Below, in pieces: positions 53,078-63,230 of a stretch of 64,000 nt of DNA; position 1 is the stretch's first letter; each line of letters starts with the position of its first letter. The stretch is from the NCBI GenBank assembly GCA_948474755.1, contig CAOLHI010002129.1, positions 206,501-270,500 of the forward strand, read 5' to 3'. Position numbers and translations under genes: made by a program. Below the pieces are notes generated by a model, which ran no database searches, had not been told where the DNA came from, and saw nothing but the letters and a program-made list of their open reading frames with translations. This stretch comes from Ctenosaura bakeri. Its lineage: Eukaryota; Chordata; Lepidosauria; Squamata; Iguanidae.

Positions 53078-53655
53078 GACATAGTTGTTGGACTGTTGGA
53101 CTGATACTCGGGAGACCCATGTTCAAGTCTGTACTGAACCATGGTACTCACAGGGTGACCACGGGCCAGTTACACTCTCTCTGTTTGACCTACCTCACAC
53201 AGGCCCTTTCTGCATTTGCCATGCGAAAGGGCACCTGGAGCATCGGGCGATTGTGAGGAGTGATCTGCACGATGCATTCACATTGCGCAATGCTCCAGGG
53301 GCCAGCAAGTGCTGATAGCGCACCTTTTCATTTTTGACTGGAAGCTGAAAATGGTGCATGATTGTGCATTGCTCCCGGGCCCTGCGCACACTTATCTGGT
53401 GTGCGGAGCCTCCGGAACCACGCTGGTCATGCTTCCTGCCCCAGTGCAGGAAACTCCCAGGCTGTGCTGTGGAAGGAAGAGGCGGGGCTCTCACACGAGC
53501 AGGCAGCTCATGCGGAGCTGAAGCAGTAGGGACGTGAGAGCCTCTCGCTGGAGGCTGCTCATGCGATCCTTGCACACCAGTGCCGGAAAAAGGCAAGGTG
53601 CGGAAAGAGCCATAGTTGTTGTGGGGATAAAGTTAGAGGAAAGCATATACATATG
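53078..53655 (+). mobile_element. Sauria-type SINE split by family D MITE
   Basis: Head 53078-53201: TTGTTGGACTGTTGGACTGA, TACTCGGGAGACCCATGTTC (box B region), CTCACAGGGTGACCACGGGC, CAGTTACACTCTCTCTGTTT, GACCTACCTCACACA. It resumes after the MITE at 53612 with TAGTTGTTGTGGGGATAAAG, TTAGAGGAAAGCA, the conserved Sauria SINE end. The only classical Sauria SINE I recognise in this window. Confidence 0.88.
53202..53611. mobile_element. Family D MITE inside Sauria SINE
   Basis: Ends GGCCCTTTCTGCATTTGCC and AAGGTGCGGAAAGAGCC; flanks ACA and ATA. Blocks GGAGCATCGGGCGATTGTGA, TGATCTGCACGATGCATTCA, TTGCTCCCGGGCCCTGCGCA are collinear with 50936-51323. Confidence 0.92.
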
Positions 53656-54399
53656 TAACAAATTGTCTGGCAATGAAACATGGTGTAAATGCCATGCATT
53701 GCTGTTTTAATTCTTTTAACTGTGCGAATAAAACCTCTTTTTAAATTGAAACTAAAAAGGATGGTTCAAATGCTTCCAATGGTATCCATGTTCAGTAACA
53801 ATCTCTGACCATCCTAAGAAGGTCATTGGGTATCCAGTAAACATCCTCCAAGGGAACACCAAAGTTCAGTAACAGAATGCATACTACTGAGTGATAGGAT
53901 TTTTAAAATTTATATAAATTTTTCATTTACAAAGAAAGGGAAGAAGAAAAACTAGTTAACAATGACCCTGATCTCAACATGGTAGCCACTAATCTAAATA
54001 ATGGTCAGCATACTCATATGTAAACTCCCTGACACATATAGATCCACATTCTTGACTTTTGTGCACTTGATGTATTTAGTTCCTGGTTGCATAACCAGAG
54101 TTCCATAAGTGTAACCATTTTGCATGGGCCTCAGTTCTATTGCTAGTCCCAACTAGAGTAGAGTCACTGAATCAATTGGATTTACTGACGTGTTAACTCA
54201 ACCCTGAGCAACTGATTCAATGGGTTTACTATAGTTGGAGACTGATCAACAGGATTCCAACTATGCTGTTACACATTCTGTTTGTCAGTGACTTTAATGC
54301 ACCACTTTATTCACTGGACTGCATACATAGCCACTATGTATTCCTCTTTGCACAATGAGATGATATGAATGCAGACAGAGAATCAGTTGCACAAGGCTC
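53656..54399. other. Unassigned stretch with family H piece
   Basis: Family H-like at 54120-54258: GCTAGTCCCAACTAGAGTAG, AATCAATTGGATTTACTGAC, ACTGATTCAATGGGTTTACT. Otherwise no assignment. Confidence 0.4.
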
Positions 54400-54645
54400 A
54401 ACTTCCTGCTGACCTACAGTCACAACCAGAGGCTCAAGATGCAAAACAAGTTCTCATACCGGGTCTTCTTTGAGGTAGCCAAGATGTTGCCCATAGACAT
54501 GATGGACCTGGAGGAAGCCTTGAAGAGCTAACCCTGGGTGGGTGAGGCTACGGAGCCTCTGGTACAGCTGGCCCTCTGGCCAAGAGCTGCCACCACCACT
54601 GCTGCTGCCGAAGAGAAGCTGAAGTGTACATACCCGTGTAAATAG
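54400..54645 (+). pseudogene. Coding-like fragment of unknown protein
   Basis: The frame from 54400 reads NFLLTYSHNQRLKMQNKFSY and continues RVFFEVAKMLPIDMMDLEEA to a TAA at 54529. The same frame then stays open for 37 more codons to TAG at 54643. Amino-acid usage (amphipathic, Leu/Met/Glu-rich) and the GC bias at third positions look like real coding sequence, unlike neighbouring frames. No start codon, domain or exon partner is visible. It could be a terminal exon, an exon with an in-frame stop, or a retropseudogene 3' end. I do not recognise the family. Confidence 0.3.
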
Positions 54646-55349
54646 ATGCCTGCTCTTAGCCTCAGATGCCTGTATATAATCTTTATTTCTGTTCTGTTTT
54701 TATTTTTTTAAAAAAAATTGCATGGGGGAGGGAGAAGAAGAAGACAAAAAAAGGAAAACAAATATTCAGTTTTTTATGGAGGGAACTGGGGTCTGTGTGA
54801 AGTAAGATAAAAGCTATCAATGAAATAAGTTAAAAGAGAATTAGTTGTACAATGTAGCACAACCATTGTGATAAGTACATGATTGTACATTTACACCATG
54901 CAAACATGATGCAGGATATCTGCTATCACACTAACAATATTTTTAATCTCAGAAAGATAAAACATGGGCTGGCATCCTACTTATTCCATGAGCAGAAATA
55001 AGTAGTACTACCCATTGGAGTTATTTTTTTTTTTTGAACAAGGCATAACAGTCACATCCACTTGATAGTAGCTTAAGAAGAGTTGCACATGTGGGACCAT
55101 TATGCTGCAGTGGCACATTAAAGTACATAGAATATGGTGTAATGCCTCTGTGCATTGCTATTGCACATTGTGCACTGAAATTCCACAATAGATTGTCAGC
55201 ACTGAGCCACATATATATGTTCCATGTTAGTATTCAATACTGAGATTGCCTAATATAACTCCACCAGAGGATACTAATACTACACTGAAGCACAATAGGA
55301 TCTCAGCTACTGTTACTTATATTCTGTTTAAAATGTTTGAACAAATATA
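54646..55349. other. AT-rich unassigned stretch
   Basis: T/A runs at 54700-54718 and 55023-55035. No clear AATAAA plus poly(A) arrangement directly after 54645. No gene recognised. Confidence 0.4.
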
Positions 55350-55745
55350 ATTGTACTTTAAAATAAATCCACATATATTAATAACCTCATTCCTACCTCC
55401 TCTAAACCACAGTCTCTCCTGTTCTACACTTTGGGATGAGGACATGAGTTACTCATGCCTAAACACAATGAAAGACATAAGCAGTGTTGGCATGAATTTG
55501 GCATGTAGAAGGCCAATCTTCAATATCTTCAGGCAGGGCAAGGAAAAAGACTTCTGCCAGCTATTCTGGATTTCTTCTGCCAGGCAATATAGGCTTGATA
55601 GGCTAGTGCCTGTCATCAGTGATAGACTGAGTGAGGGCAAACAAATTGACACTTAATCCAGACAAGACAGCAGTGTTTTTGGTCAGTTGAAAGGCAGATC
55701 AGAGAGCAGGAATTCAGCCTGTGCTTCATGGTGTTACACTGCCCT

Positions 55746-56047
55746 ACAAACATAGGTTCATCGTTTGGGTGTACTCTTGGACTCAGCTCTAAACCTGGCA
55801 GCCCAAGTTTTGGCAGTGGCCAGCAGTACATTCACACAGATAAGGCTTTTATGTCAGCTGTTCCTGTTCCTTGAGACATCAGATCAAGTCACAGTGCCAC
55901 ATGCAGGTTCATAACTTGAGTGTACTCCTAGGTTCAACCCTGAGCCTGGAAGCCCAGGTTTTGGCAGTGATCAGGAGTACATTTGCACAGTTAAGGTTTG
56001 TGCACCAGTTGCACCTGTTCCTTGAGGCATCAGACCTAGTCATAGTG
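55746..56047 (+). repeat. 151-bp tandem duplication inside the L2
   Basis: Unit 1 TAGGTTCATCGTTTGGGTGT, ACTCTTGGACTCAGCTCTAA, CAGCCCAAGTTTTGGCAGTG; unit 2 CAGGTTCATAACTTGAGTGT, ACTCCTAGGTTCAACCCTGA, AAGCCCAGGTTTTGGCAGTG. The units are clearly diverged, so the duplication is old. Confidence 0.85.
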
Positions 56048-56694
56048 ACACATGCCTTAGTCACATTCTGTTTGGATTACTATACAGTAATGTGCTCTAT
56101 GTGAGGCTGTCTTTCAAGAATGTTCAGAGACTTCAGCTGGTCCAAAGAGCTGGAGCAAAACTTTTAATCAGGGCTGGATACAAGGAGCACAAAATTTCTT
56201 TGTTGAAACAGTTCTACTGGCTCTAGATCTGTTTCCAGGCAGAATTCAAAGTGCTGGTTATGACCTTCAAAGCCCTGTATCGCTCATGTCTAGGTTATTG
56301 GAAGAACAGCATCTCCTTATATGAGCCCCTCCACGTTTTAAGGATTTCTGAAGAGGATCTTCTCTGTGTCCCACTATCCTCACAGGTACATCTGGTGGGA
56401 ACAGGGGAGAAGGTCTTCTTGGTGGCTGATCTTAGGCTCTGGAACTCCCTTCCTAGAGAGGTAAGGATGGTGGCCTCCTTGTTTTCCTTTTATAGGCCTT
56501 TTTGCTTCAGCAGACCTCTGAAGGTTGATGCTAACGGGGCAAGGCCTTTCCATGTGCTGTGCTGTTTACATTTATTCTTCTTTTTATTAATTTGCTTTTA
56601 ACTACTTTTAATTTTATTGATAGTTTAACTATATTTTTCATTGTATACAATGATTTTTTTAAAAAAAAGATGTATCTGTTCACTTTGAATCCTA

Positions 56695-57128
56695 GGCCCT
56701 TTCCGCATGTTACCTGCTCGCGGAGGTGGGGGGGTGCCGTTCGCGCAAGCAGCCTCTTGCGCGAGGCACTCACATCACTCCTCCATTCTCCTGCAGCTGG
56801 GTTGCCGGTTGTGCGGCTGTCATGCGAACGCCCCACCCCTTCCTTCCCCAGTGCAGCCTAGGAACTGTAGGCTGTGCTGGGGGAGGAAGCGCGACCGTCC
56901 TGGCTCACCCAATGCACCACAGCGAAGGTAAGTGCACAAGGGCCCTGGGAGCATTGCGTGACCACGCAGCATTTTCGGCTTTGAGCCAAAAATAAAAAAA
57001 ATCAGTGCACGGCCTGCTTTAGGCTCTTGAGCATCGCGTAAATGGGAGTGTGTCGTACGGACCGCCACTCCCATTTACGCGATGCTCAAGGGGCCCTCTC
57101 GCAAAAGAAACTGTGTGCAAAAAGGGCC
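56695..57128. mobile_element. Family D MITE (reverse order), perfect 25-bp hairpin
   Basis: Ends GGCCCTTTCCGCATG and CTGTGTGCAAAAAGGGCC; flanks CTA and CAA. CTTGAGCATCGCGTAAATGG plus GAGTG (57026-57050) is perfectly complementary to 57066-57090, loop 15 bases. Family blocks run in the opposite direction to 50936-51323. CpGs are kept. It interrupts the L2 3' end. Confidence 0.92.
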
Positions 57129-57165
57129 CAAGATTGGGGAGGAAAGGCAGGATATAAGCAACAAC

Positions 57166-57840
57166 TCTATTCTGCTTTGGTCCGACCCCACCAGGAATAC
57201 TGTATCTAGCTCTGGGCACCACATTTCAGGAACGATATTGTCAAGTTGGAATGTGTCAAGAGGAGGGTGACCAAAATGGTAGAAGGCCTGGAAACCATGC
57301 CCTATGACTAGTGGCTTAGGAAAGTGGGTATGCTTAGCCTGGAGAAGAGAAGGTTAAGAGATGATATGATAGCCATGTTTAAATATTTGAAGGGATGTCA
57401 TATGGAGGCTAGAGAAAGTCTGTTTTCTGCTGTTCCAGAGACTAGAGCATGAAGCAATGGCTTCAAACTTCAAGAAAAGGGATTTCATTTAAACATTAGG
57501 AAGAACTTCCTTATAGTAAGAGCAGTTCAACAGTGGAATGCACTGCCTCAGCATGTGGTATAGCAGTGGTGGAGCTTGGAGTGTGTGGAGGGGGGACAGG
57601 AGGGGGTGGGGCTACTGTGCATGGGGGCATGGCTGCAGTGGGTGTGGCCAGGGCATACAGGGGCGTGGCTATGAGCTGGGATGCCCCCAAAACATTGTTG
57701 CCTGGGGTGAAGCGCCCTCCTCACCCCCCTGTTCCTATGCCACTATGGTACAGTGTCCTTCTTTGGAGATCTTTAAACAGAGGCTGGATGCTCATCTGTG
57801 TGGTCTCTTCCAACTCTTTGATTCTATAATTCTATGAACA
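57166..57840 (+). mobile_element. CR1/L3-type LINE 3' coding end
   Basis: TACTGTATCTAGCTCTGGGC, GAGGAGGGTGACCAAAATGG, GGAAACCATGCCCTATGACT, AGCCTGGAGAAGAGAAGGTT, GAAGAACTTCCTTATAGTAA, AGCAGTTCAACAGTGGAATG and (after an insert) CAGAGGCTGGATGCTCATCT are the well-known CR1-type 3' region. The copy is split by a hAT MITE at 57564-57745. Confidence 0.88.
57564..57745. mobile_element. hAT MITE inside CR1, 8-bp duplication
   Basis: Flanked by TGGTATAG (57556-57563) and TGGTACAG (57746-57753), 7 of 8 bases equal. Ends CAGTGGTGGAGCTTGG and GTTCCTATGCCACT are inverted in the CAGTGGC form used by hAT elements. Interior is G-rich (GGGGACAGGAGGGGGTGGGG). Confidence 0.82.
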
Positions 57841-57904
57841 GCAGACAGACAGAGACAGACAGACCATACCCAATTGGTTTGATTAATGGGCTCACTTGTT
57901 ATGA

Positions 57905-58045
57905 GACTGCTTCAGAGCCAAGAAAGATTACTTTTTGGACTACAGCTCCCAGAATCCTCAGACAAATGGCCAATTGTGATGAATGGGGGTTTCTGGGAGC
58001 TGCTGTCTGAAAAAGAAAGGGTAATATTTTCAGGCTGTGCAGGTT
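57905..58045. mobile_element. Family E foldback, complete
   Basis: AGAAAGATTACTTTTTGGAC, TACAGCTCCCAGAATCCTCA mirrored by GGGGGTTTCTGGGAGCTGCT, GTCTGAAAAAGAAAGGGTAA. Confidence 0.8.
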
Positions 58046-59379
58046 TGTATGTGGTTCATTTTCTTTAGCTACAAATTTGTGAGGAAGGTGGACTGTAGCC
58101 CTGACTCTGCTTAGAAAAACAACAATGCAAAGAGTGAGATGGTTCAGAAAATGGTGAACTGGGGCAGCTTTTCAGGCTGCGGTGAATATAATTGGCTTTG
58201 CATAAGCAGAACACTTCTGTTTATTTGAATTTTATTTTTTGAAAAATTCCTGGAATTTGAGTCTGCAACGTTCTTCCTTATGAAGCAAGTGCAAGATGAC
58301 TGAATTTTTCATGTATACTTATATTCCTATTCTTTCTCAACAAACAGTTGAATAAAATACGCTAACAGCTGACTTGTAAACCAATGCCAAAGGCCCAGCC
58401 TCCTAGCAATTTAGCTTTCTTTTACACAATAACTGCCTGAAACAAAGAGGAGTTTTGGCAATCATTCTTTAAGATGTTATCCTTGGTTTTGGAAAGAATG
58501 CATCACAAAGGGCAGGGAACATGTACTTTCTTCATGTATGTCAATAATCATTGGCTCCAGCCAGAGTAACCAATAGTCAGGGATGATGGGATAGATTATC
58601 CAGTTCCCTCTGGAGTGCCACATATTCACCATCTAATGGATAACCTCTGCCTAGTAGTTAAAGGGATGAAAAAGAGAGAGAGAATTCTTGTCTCCTTTGC
58701 TCTGAAAATTTGATATATGGAAAGAGGGTGTAGTGAGAAGGATCACAGAAGTACATGTGTGTATGAACACAGGAGTGCATGATATTTTCAGAAGGTTAGC
58801 CCCAAGCCACTTAAGTTCATTAAGGATTATTTGATCAGCAGTTATAGCAAAAACACAGTCTTCCTATAACTTTCTTGTATCTGGAGAGAGGACCGTTGGA
58901 TAAACTGTTACAAGAAAATTATTTTAACAGCCCCAGTGTCTCAGAATGTGCAAGATGCCAGAAAGGATCTTCAGCCATGATGGAAGGCCAACACATTTGT
59001 GTTGCTTTGGGGGCAGACAAAGGAGGGTTCCCTGAGAACAGTGTCTTGTTCGCCTAACCTTTGCTCTCCAAATATTTGGGATCACACAGCATGCACCAGG
59101 AGACTTGTTCATTTTGACTGCAATGCCATTTGCCTCTCCTCTTCAGCTGTCCCTAGTAATTTATCTCCTGGCTTGCTGAGGAAAGCACTCCCACACAACA
59201 ACACCACAGCTCTGGACAGAAGAGGGGATGGTGCTGACATCCTGTCATGTCCCATCTGTTCAGGCAACTTAACCGATTTGCACTCTGGTTAGCTTTTCAT
59301 TCTAAGAATACCTCCCAAACGATTTTATTTGGAATGAGTATGGGAAGAAATGGCTTGATGCATCTAAGGGGGAAAAAAA

Positions 59380-59382
<3 letters not shown>
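58046..59382. other. Unassigned CpG-poor stretch
   Basis: Short frames only; no repeat family or gene recognised. Confidence 0.4.

Positions 59383-59422
<40 letters not shown>
59383..59422. repeat. (GA)n microsatellite
   Basis: About nineteen GA units after GGGGGAAAAAAAAGC. Confidence 0.95.
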
Positions 59423-59424
<2 letters not shown>

Positions 59425-59874
59425 TAGCACACAAACCAAAAAGCCTTTGGGAAATGGAATGAAAACCAAATATTTTTATAGGATTATTCAGCTCCTGTTC
59501 CAGTACAGCTTTCAGAAGATCAGTGTGGTGGCCAAAGTGAAATGGATGGGCCAAGTTTTGTTTTGTTCAGCAGCCGTCCAGAGAGTGTGGGACAAAAGGG
59601 GCTTGGAAGGCTTTCAATTCACAATCTGATTTCCTATTCAAATCATAAAAGGAGCTGTGCCTTTCTGACTCAGTCTAGTCACCCTTCTAGAAATATAAGG
59701 ATACAGAAAAATGCACTCCCTTGCTAAAAGAATGAGTTCCCTGAAGAGGTTAACTCTATAAGAATGTCTGGAAACAATCTACAATTATTTTATGGATCAA
59801 TATATAAAACATTCTCTGAAGAATCCATAGCACTTAAATGGTTTTACACATGCACACACACACTTTTTCACACA
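59423..59874. other. Unassigned stretch
   Basis: No repeat family or gene recognised. Confidence 0.4.
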
Positions 59875-60430
59875 GTACCTAGTTAAATTGTGGTATTCAC
59901 TGCCACAAGTTACAGTAATGGCTATCAACTTGGATGGATTTAAGAGAGGATTAGGTAAATTAAATGACGACAAAGGCCATTAATTGGCTGCTAGCCATGA
60001 TGGTTATGTGCCATCTCCAGTATCAGTGGCTGTAGGTCCTTGTAGGTCAGTTGTTGGGGAAGAGAAGATGGCGGGTGTAGTTGTGCTCTTGTCCTGCCGT
60101 CAGGCCTTCTGTAGACAGCTGGTTGGCCAATGTGTGATCACATGGACTAGATACAGTGGGCCCTTGATACCTGGTAGGGTTTGGTTCAAGGATCCCCCTG
60201 TGGATACCAAAATTCATGGATGCTCAAGTTCCATTTTGTACAATGGTGTAGTAAAATGGTGTCCTTATATAAAATGGTAAAATCAAAGTTTGCTTTTTAG
60301 ATTTTTTTTTTAAATATTTTCAAGCCATGATTGGTTAAATCCATGGATACAGAATCTGTGGACATGGAGGACCAACTGTACACCTTTGGCCTGATCACAC
60401 AGGACTCTCTTAATGTTCTTAATGTGTTCT
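59875..60430 (+). mobile_element. CR1-type LINE 3' end split by pogo MITE
   Basis: GTGGTATTCACTGCCACAAG, TGGCTATCAACTTGGATGGA, GGCCATTAATTGGCTGCTAG, CCATGATGGTTATGTGCCAT, GCTGGTTGGCCAATGTGTGA, CATGGACTAGA, and after the insert CCTTTGGCCTGATCACACAG. The order is the standard CR1 3' terminal sequence. Confidence 0.82.
60154..60378. mobile_element. pogo/Tigger-like MITE, TA duplication
   Basis: Ends CAGTGGGCCCTTGATACC and CATGGAGGACCAACTG, flanked by TA at 60152-60153 and 60379-60380. Interior CAAGGATCCCCCTGTGGATA and ATTGGTTAAATCCATGGATA are inverted subrepeats typical of this MITE type. A different subfamily from 7362-7744. Confidence 0.85.
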
Positions 60431-60949
60431 TGGATTAACTCTTTCATATGACTGGTAGCTGTTACAGCACCAACTATAGCCTATATCATGAGAAAAATGG
60501 GAGACGGGAAAACTACCCATCCTGTGGTCCTTAACACTGCCACCAAGTGGAAATCTTTATTTCTTAACTGCTTCTTCAAAACAATGATTTAACTTCTATA
60601 ATTTATTTACTGTCACAACTAACTCAATATACCAAGTGGTATATTAAGATAGATGTAGGATGAATATCAAGACCTCATATCAGCATTAAAACCATACCAA
60701 ATTTTATTACAATAAACATTTGGAAAAGCAAAAATTTAATGGTTCCTGTAATGATGGTCATGAAACAAAAATGGATTCTGAAAAGTTTTTTTTACACTAC
60801 TCACAGCAGCAATTAGTTTATTTTCTTCTCCCATAATAGCAGAATCAGAGGTCATCCAAAGAAGCTGAGTGGTGGGAGATTCAGGACAGACAAAAAGACA
60901 TTGCCAAATGTGATCTGAAGAGAAACCAAAGACATTGTTAAATAGCATG
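60431..60949. other. Unassigned CpG-poor stretch
   Basis: No repeat family or gene recognised. Confidence 0.4.
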
Positions 60950-61330
60950 TAGTTAAACTATGAATTTTGCTGCCCTAAGAGTTAGTGACAGCCAGCACTA
61001 TATTTATACTAAGTTTTCTATGGTGTTCCAAAGTGTAAAGATCTCTGGGCAGTTTAGAACAAGTAAACATCATAAAAGCCAAAAATATAATAGTTCTACA
61101 CACACACACACACACAACACACACACACACACACACATATATATGGTCATAAACATAAATAAACACGAAAGCAAGTTAGATAAAAATAGAACATAAGACC
61201 ATAAAATCAGAAGCAATGTAAAACAGAAGAAATGAAACTGAGCAACTTTAAAATCAGAAACAGATTCTAAACATAGGGACTTCAGGGCTTTAAAAGGGAT
61301 GGACTTTTGTAGGGACTATGGCAAGAGAAG
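60950..61330 (-). mobile_element. Possible LINE 3' UTR with (CA)n
   Basis: CTCTGGGCAGTTTAGAACAA, ACATCATAAAAGCCAAAAAT fits the complement of an L2-type 3' UTR. An interrupted (CA)n tract spans 61098-61139. Confidence 0.4.
61098..61144. repeat. (CA)n/(TA)n microsatellite
   Basis: About eighteen CA units interrupted once by AA, followed by (TA)4. Confidence 0.95.
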
Positions 61331-61789
61331 AGAGTCAACTTTCCCCTTCTTAACCCATCAGAGTTCTCAGGTCACAATCTTGTTGACTAGCATAATTGTG
61401 CCAACATAGTTGACAGTCGTGACATAGGGACAACAAACAGCAGGGGTAAAATGGCTGCTCAGCCTATGTGGTGATAGGGTGGTGGTGGGGAATAACATAG
61501 GAAGTTGTCTCATTAGCTGACAAGGTGACTTCTTCTGGCAACAGAGATGGATTTCTTTTCCACTCTTCTGCTGCTGCTGCTGTACCATTCCCAAAAATGC
61601 CTTATGCTGACACAATGCAGCATAAACTGCTGGCATAACTCACCCAAAAAGTTATTTTCAGTCTCTGCTTGGCTTCCACCATGGCTTAATAGCTTCTTTT
61701 TTATGTAAAAAAATATTATATGTTAATTGTATTAGTGGAACTAACATTATCTCTTGTTTCGTACTCAGGTTTTCTAGGAAGGAGTTAGC
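61331..61789. other. Unassigned stretch
   Basis: CTGCTGCTGCTGCTG at 61566-61580 (short triplet run). No gene recognised. Confidence 0.4.
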
Positions 61790-61985
61790 TTGTGAAATTT
61801 TTTTTTAGCAAAATCCAGAATTCACAAAATAGTGATAGCCATATTGGCCAGTCAAAATGCACAAAATACATTATGCAAGCTTTTGAAGCTTCACTGGCTT
61901 CTTCATCAAGCAAGGGTGTTAGTCTGAAAAAGTCACCTTCCGCTGTTTCTAAGGGCCTAAGCATCACATCATATAACTGAGAGGA
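61790..61985 (-). repeat. Common reptile repeat, LINE-like tail
   Basis: ATTCACAAAATAGTGATAGC, CCATATTGGCCAGTCAAAAT, GCACAAAATACATTATGCAA, GCTTTTGAAGCTTCACTGGC, TTCTTCATCAAGCAAGGGTG. I know this arrangement as a dispersed reptile repeat; its class is not certain. Confidence 0.5.
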
Positions 61986-62330
61986 AGTATGTATCAAATT
62001 GCTAGTGATGGAAACAAGAAAAAAAAAGTACATAAAGGATGCAGAAAGATGGAAGTATATTTCTTGGATGGTGAGTTTTGCTCCACATACTAGATTTCTG
62101 GAAAAGAAATACTGGCTTTTTTACTTGTTAGATTGATGTTACTATCCTAAATATACTTTATCTAAAGCAAGTCCTGTTGATTTTGTGAGACTTGAACATT
62201 TTTCCCTTCTTCAGTTCTCACTGATGGAAATGAATCCATGGAGAACAACTCTTTTTCACTTGATAAGAAAGATTTTTAAAAGGTACCCTTAGTATATGAA
62301 AAGTTCCTGTCTTTCAAAGGGCCACCAAGC
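61986..62330. other. Unassigned stretch
   Basis: No repeat family or gene recognised. Confidence 0.4.
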
Positions 62331-62440
62331 AAGGGAAAAGTTACTTTTTTTTGACAGCAATTTTCAGAATTCCCTACCTCATATACCCTGTGGGAGTTGT
62401 AGCCCCAAATCAACTTTGTCCAAGCTCTGCTAACTACTAC
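62331..62440. mobile_element. Family E foldback
   Basis: AGGGAAAAGTTACTTTTTTT, CAGCAATTTTCAGAATTCCC then CCTGTGGGAGTTGTAGCCCC, AAATCAACTTTGTCCAAGCT. Confidence 0.65.
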
Positions 62441-62499
62441 TATGAGTTCTTCAATGGACTATAACATAGTTTTCTTTCTTCTTGTGAGATACCTTATAC

Positions 62500-63222
62500 C
62501 AGGGGTGTCAAACTCTATTTCATCTTGGGCCACATCAGCATTATGGTTGCCCTCAAAGGGCCGGTTGTGTCTGTAAGACTATATAAATGTATCCACTCTT
62601 TTATCGTATTAAATAATTACTTTGGCATTTTTAGTAATGGTTTTAGTAATAACTAGCTCTGAAACTAGAAGTCTAGGAAAAACAATGGCAAGCAGATATT
62701 CAAGTGTACAACTATTGTACAATTTATTGAAAAATGAGTTTTGAAAACAGAAGGTTATTTTTCTAAATCATCAGACAAATATGACCTGTGCCTCTTCCTG
62801 CTCCCCTCTCCCTTGTGGCTCTTTCTGCCCCCCCTGCCCTTCTCTGTACCTGGTGAGCCTGACCTCCACACTGTGGGCCCCTGGCTGCTGGTATTCTGAA
62901 GAGGGGCCTAGCAGCCAGCACTTGTGATCTACTTCTACTTCTACTTCTGACTGTTCCTCTGTCCAATTCTTTTGAGTCATGTGGAGCACTGCCATGATAA
63001 CCTGCAGTAAAGGTCTGATGGTGAGATTTGGACAGAGGAGCAGTCAGAAGTAGAAGCGAATCATGAGTGCTGGCTGTTGGGCTCCCCTTCAGAATACTGG
63101 CAGCTGCAGGCCTGCAATGGAGGGAATCAGGCTTGCCTGGCAGGGGGTGAGAGGTGCAAGGGCCACACGAAATGGCCTGGCAGACCAGATTTGACCCATG
63201 GGCTTTGTGTTTGATACATGTG
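62500..63222. mobile_element. hAT non-autonomous element, 8-bp duplication
   Basis: Ends CAGGGGTGTCAAACTC and GTGTTTGATACATGTG are inverted. Flanks CCTTATAC (62492-62499) and CCTTATAT (63223-63230) agree at 7 of 8 bases. Interior GGGCCACATCAGCATTATGG, CCCTCAAAGGGCCGGTTGTG is a known hAT-type beginning. A large internal inverted repeat exists: 62810-62985 against 63020-63125 (ACTTCTGACTGTTCCTCTGT versus ACAGAGGAGCAGTCAGAAGT). No transposase frame. Confidence 0.88.
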
Positions 63223-63230
63223 CCTTATAT

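Larger units (their letters stand above)
55350..57165 (+). mobile_element. L2 LINE, RT C-terminal half with 3' end, rearranged
   Basis: Translated fragments on the plus strand: STLSLEAQVLAVIRSTFAQL, VIVTHALVTFCLDYYTVMCS, VLVMTFKALYRSCLGYWKN, VADLRLWNSLPREVRMVASL. These are, in order, conserved blocks of the L2-clade RT C-terminal region. A 151-bp segment is tandemly duplicated (55746-55896, 55897-56047). The 3' end CACTTTGAATCC...AAGATTGGGGAGGAAAGGCA / GGATATAA is split by the MITE at 56695-57128. Many stops; dead. Confidence 0.85.
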
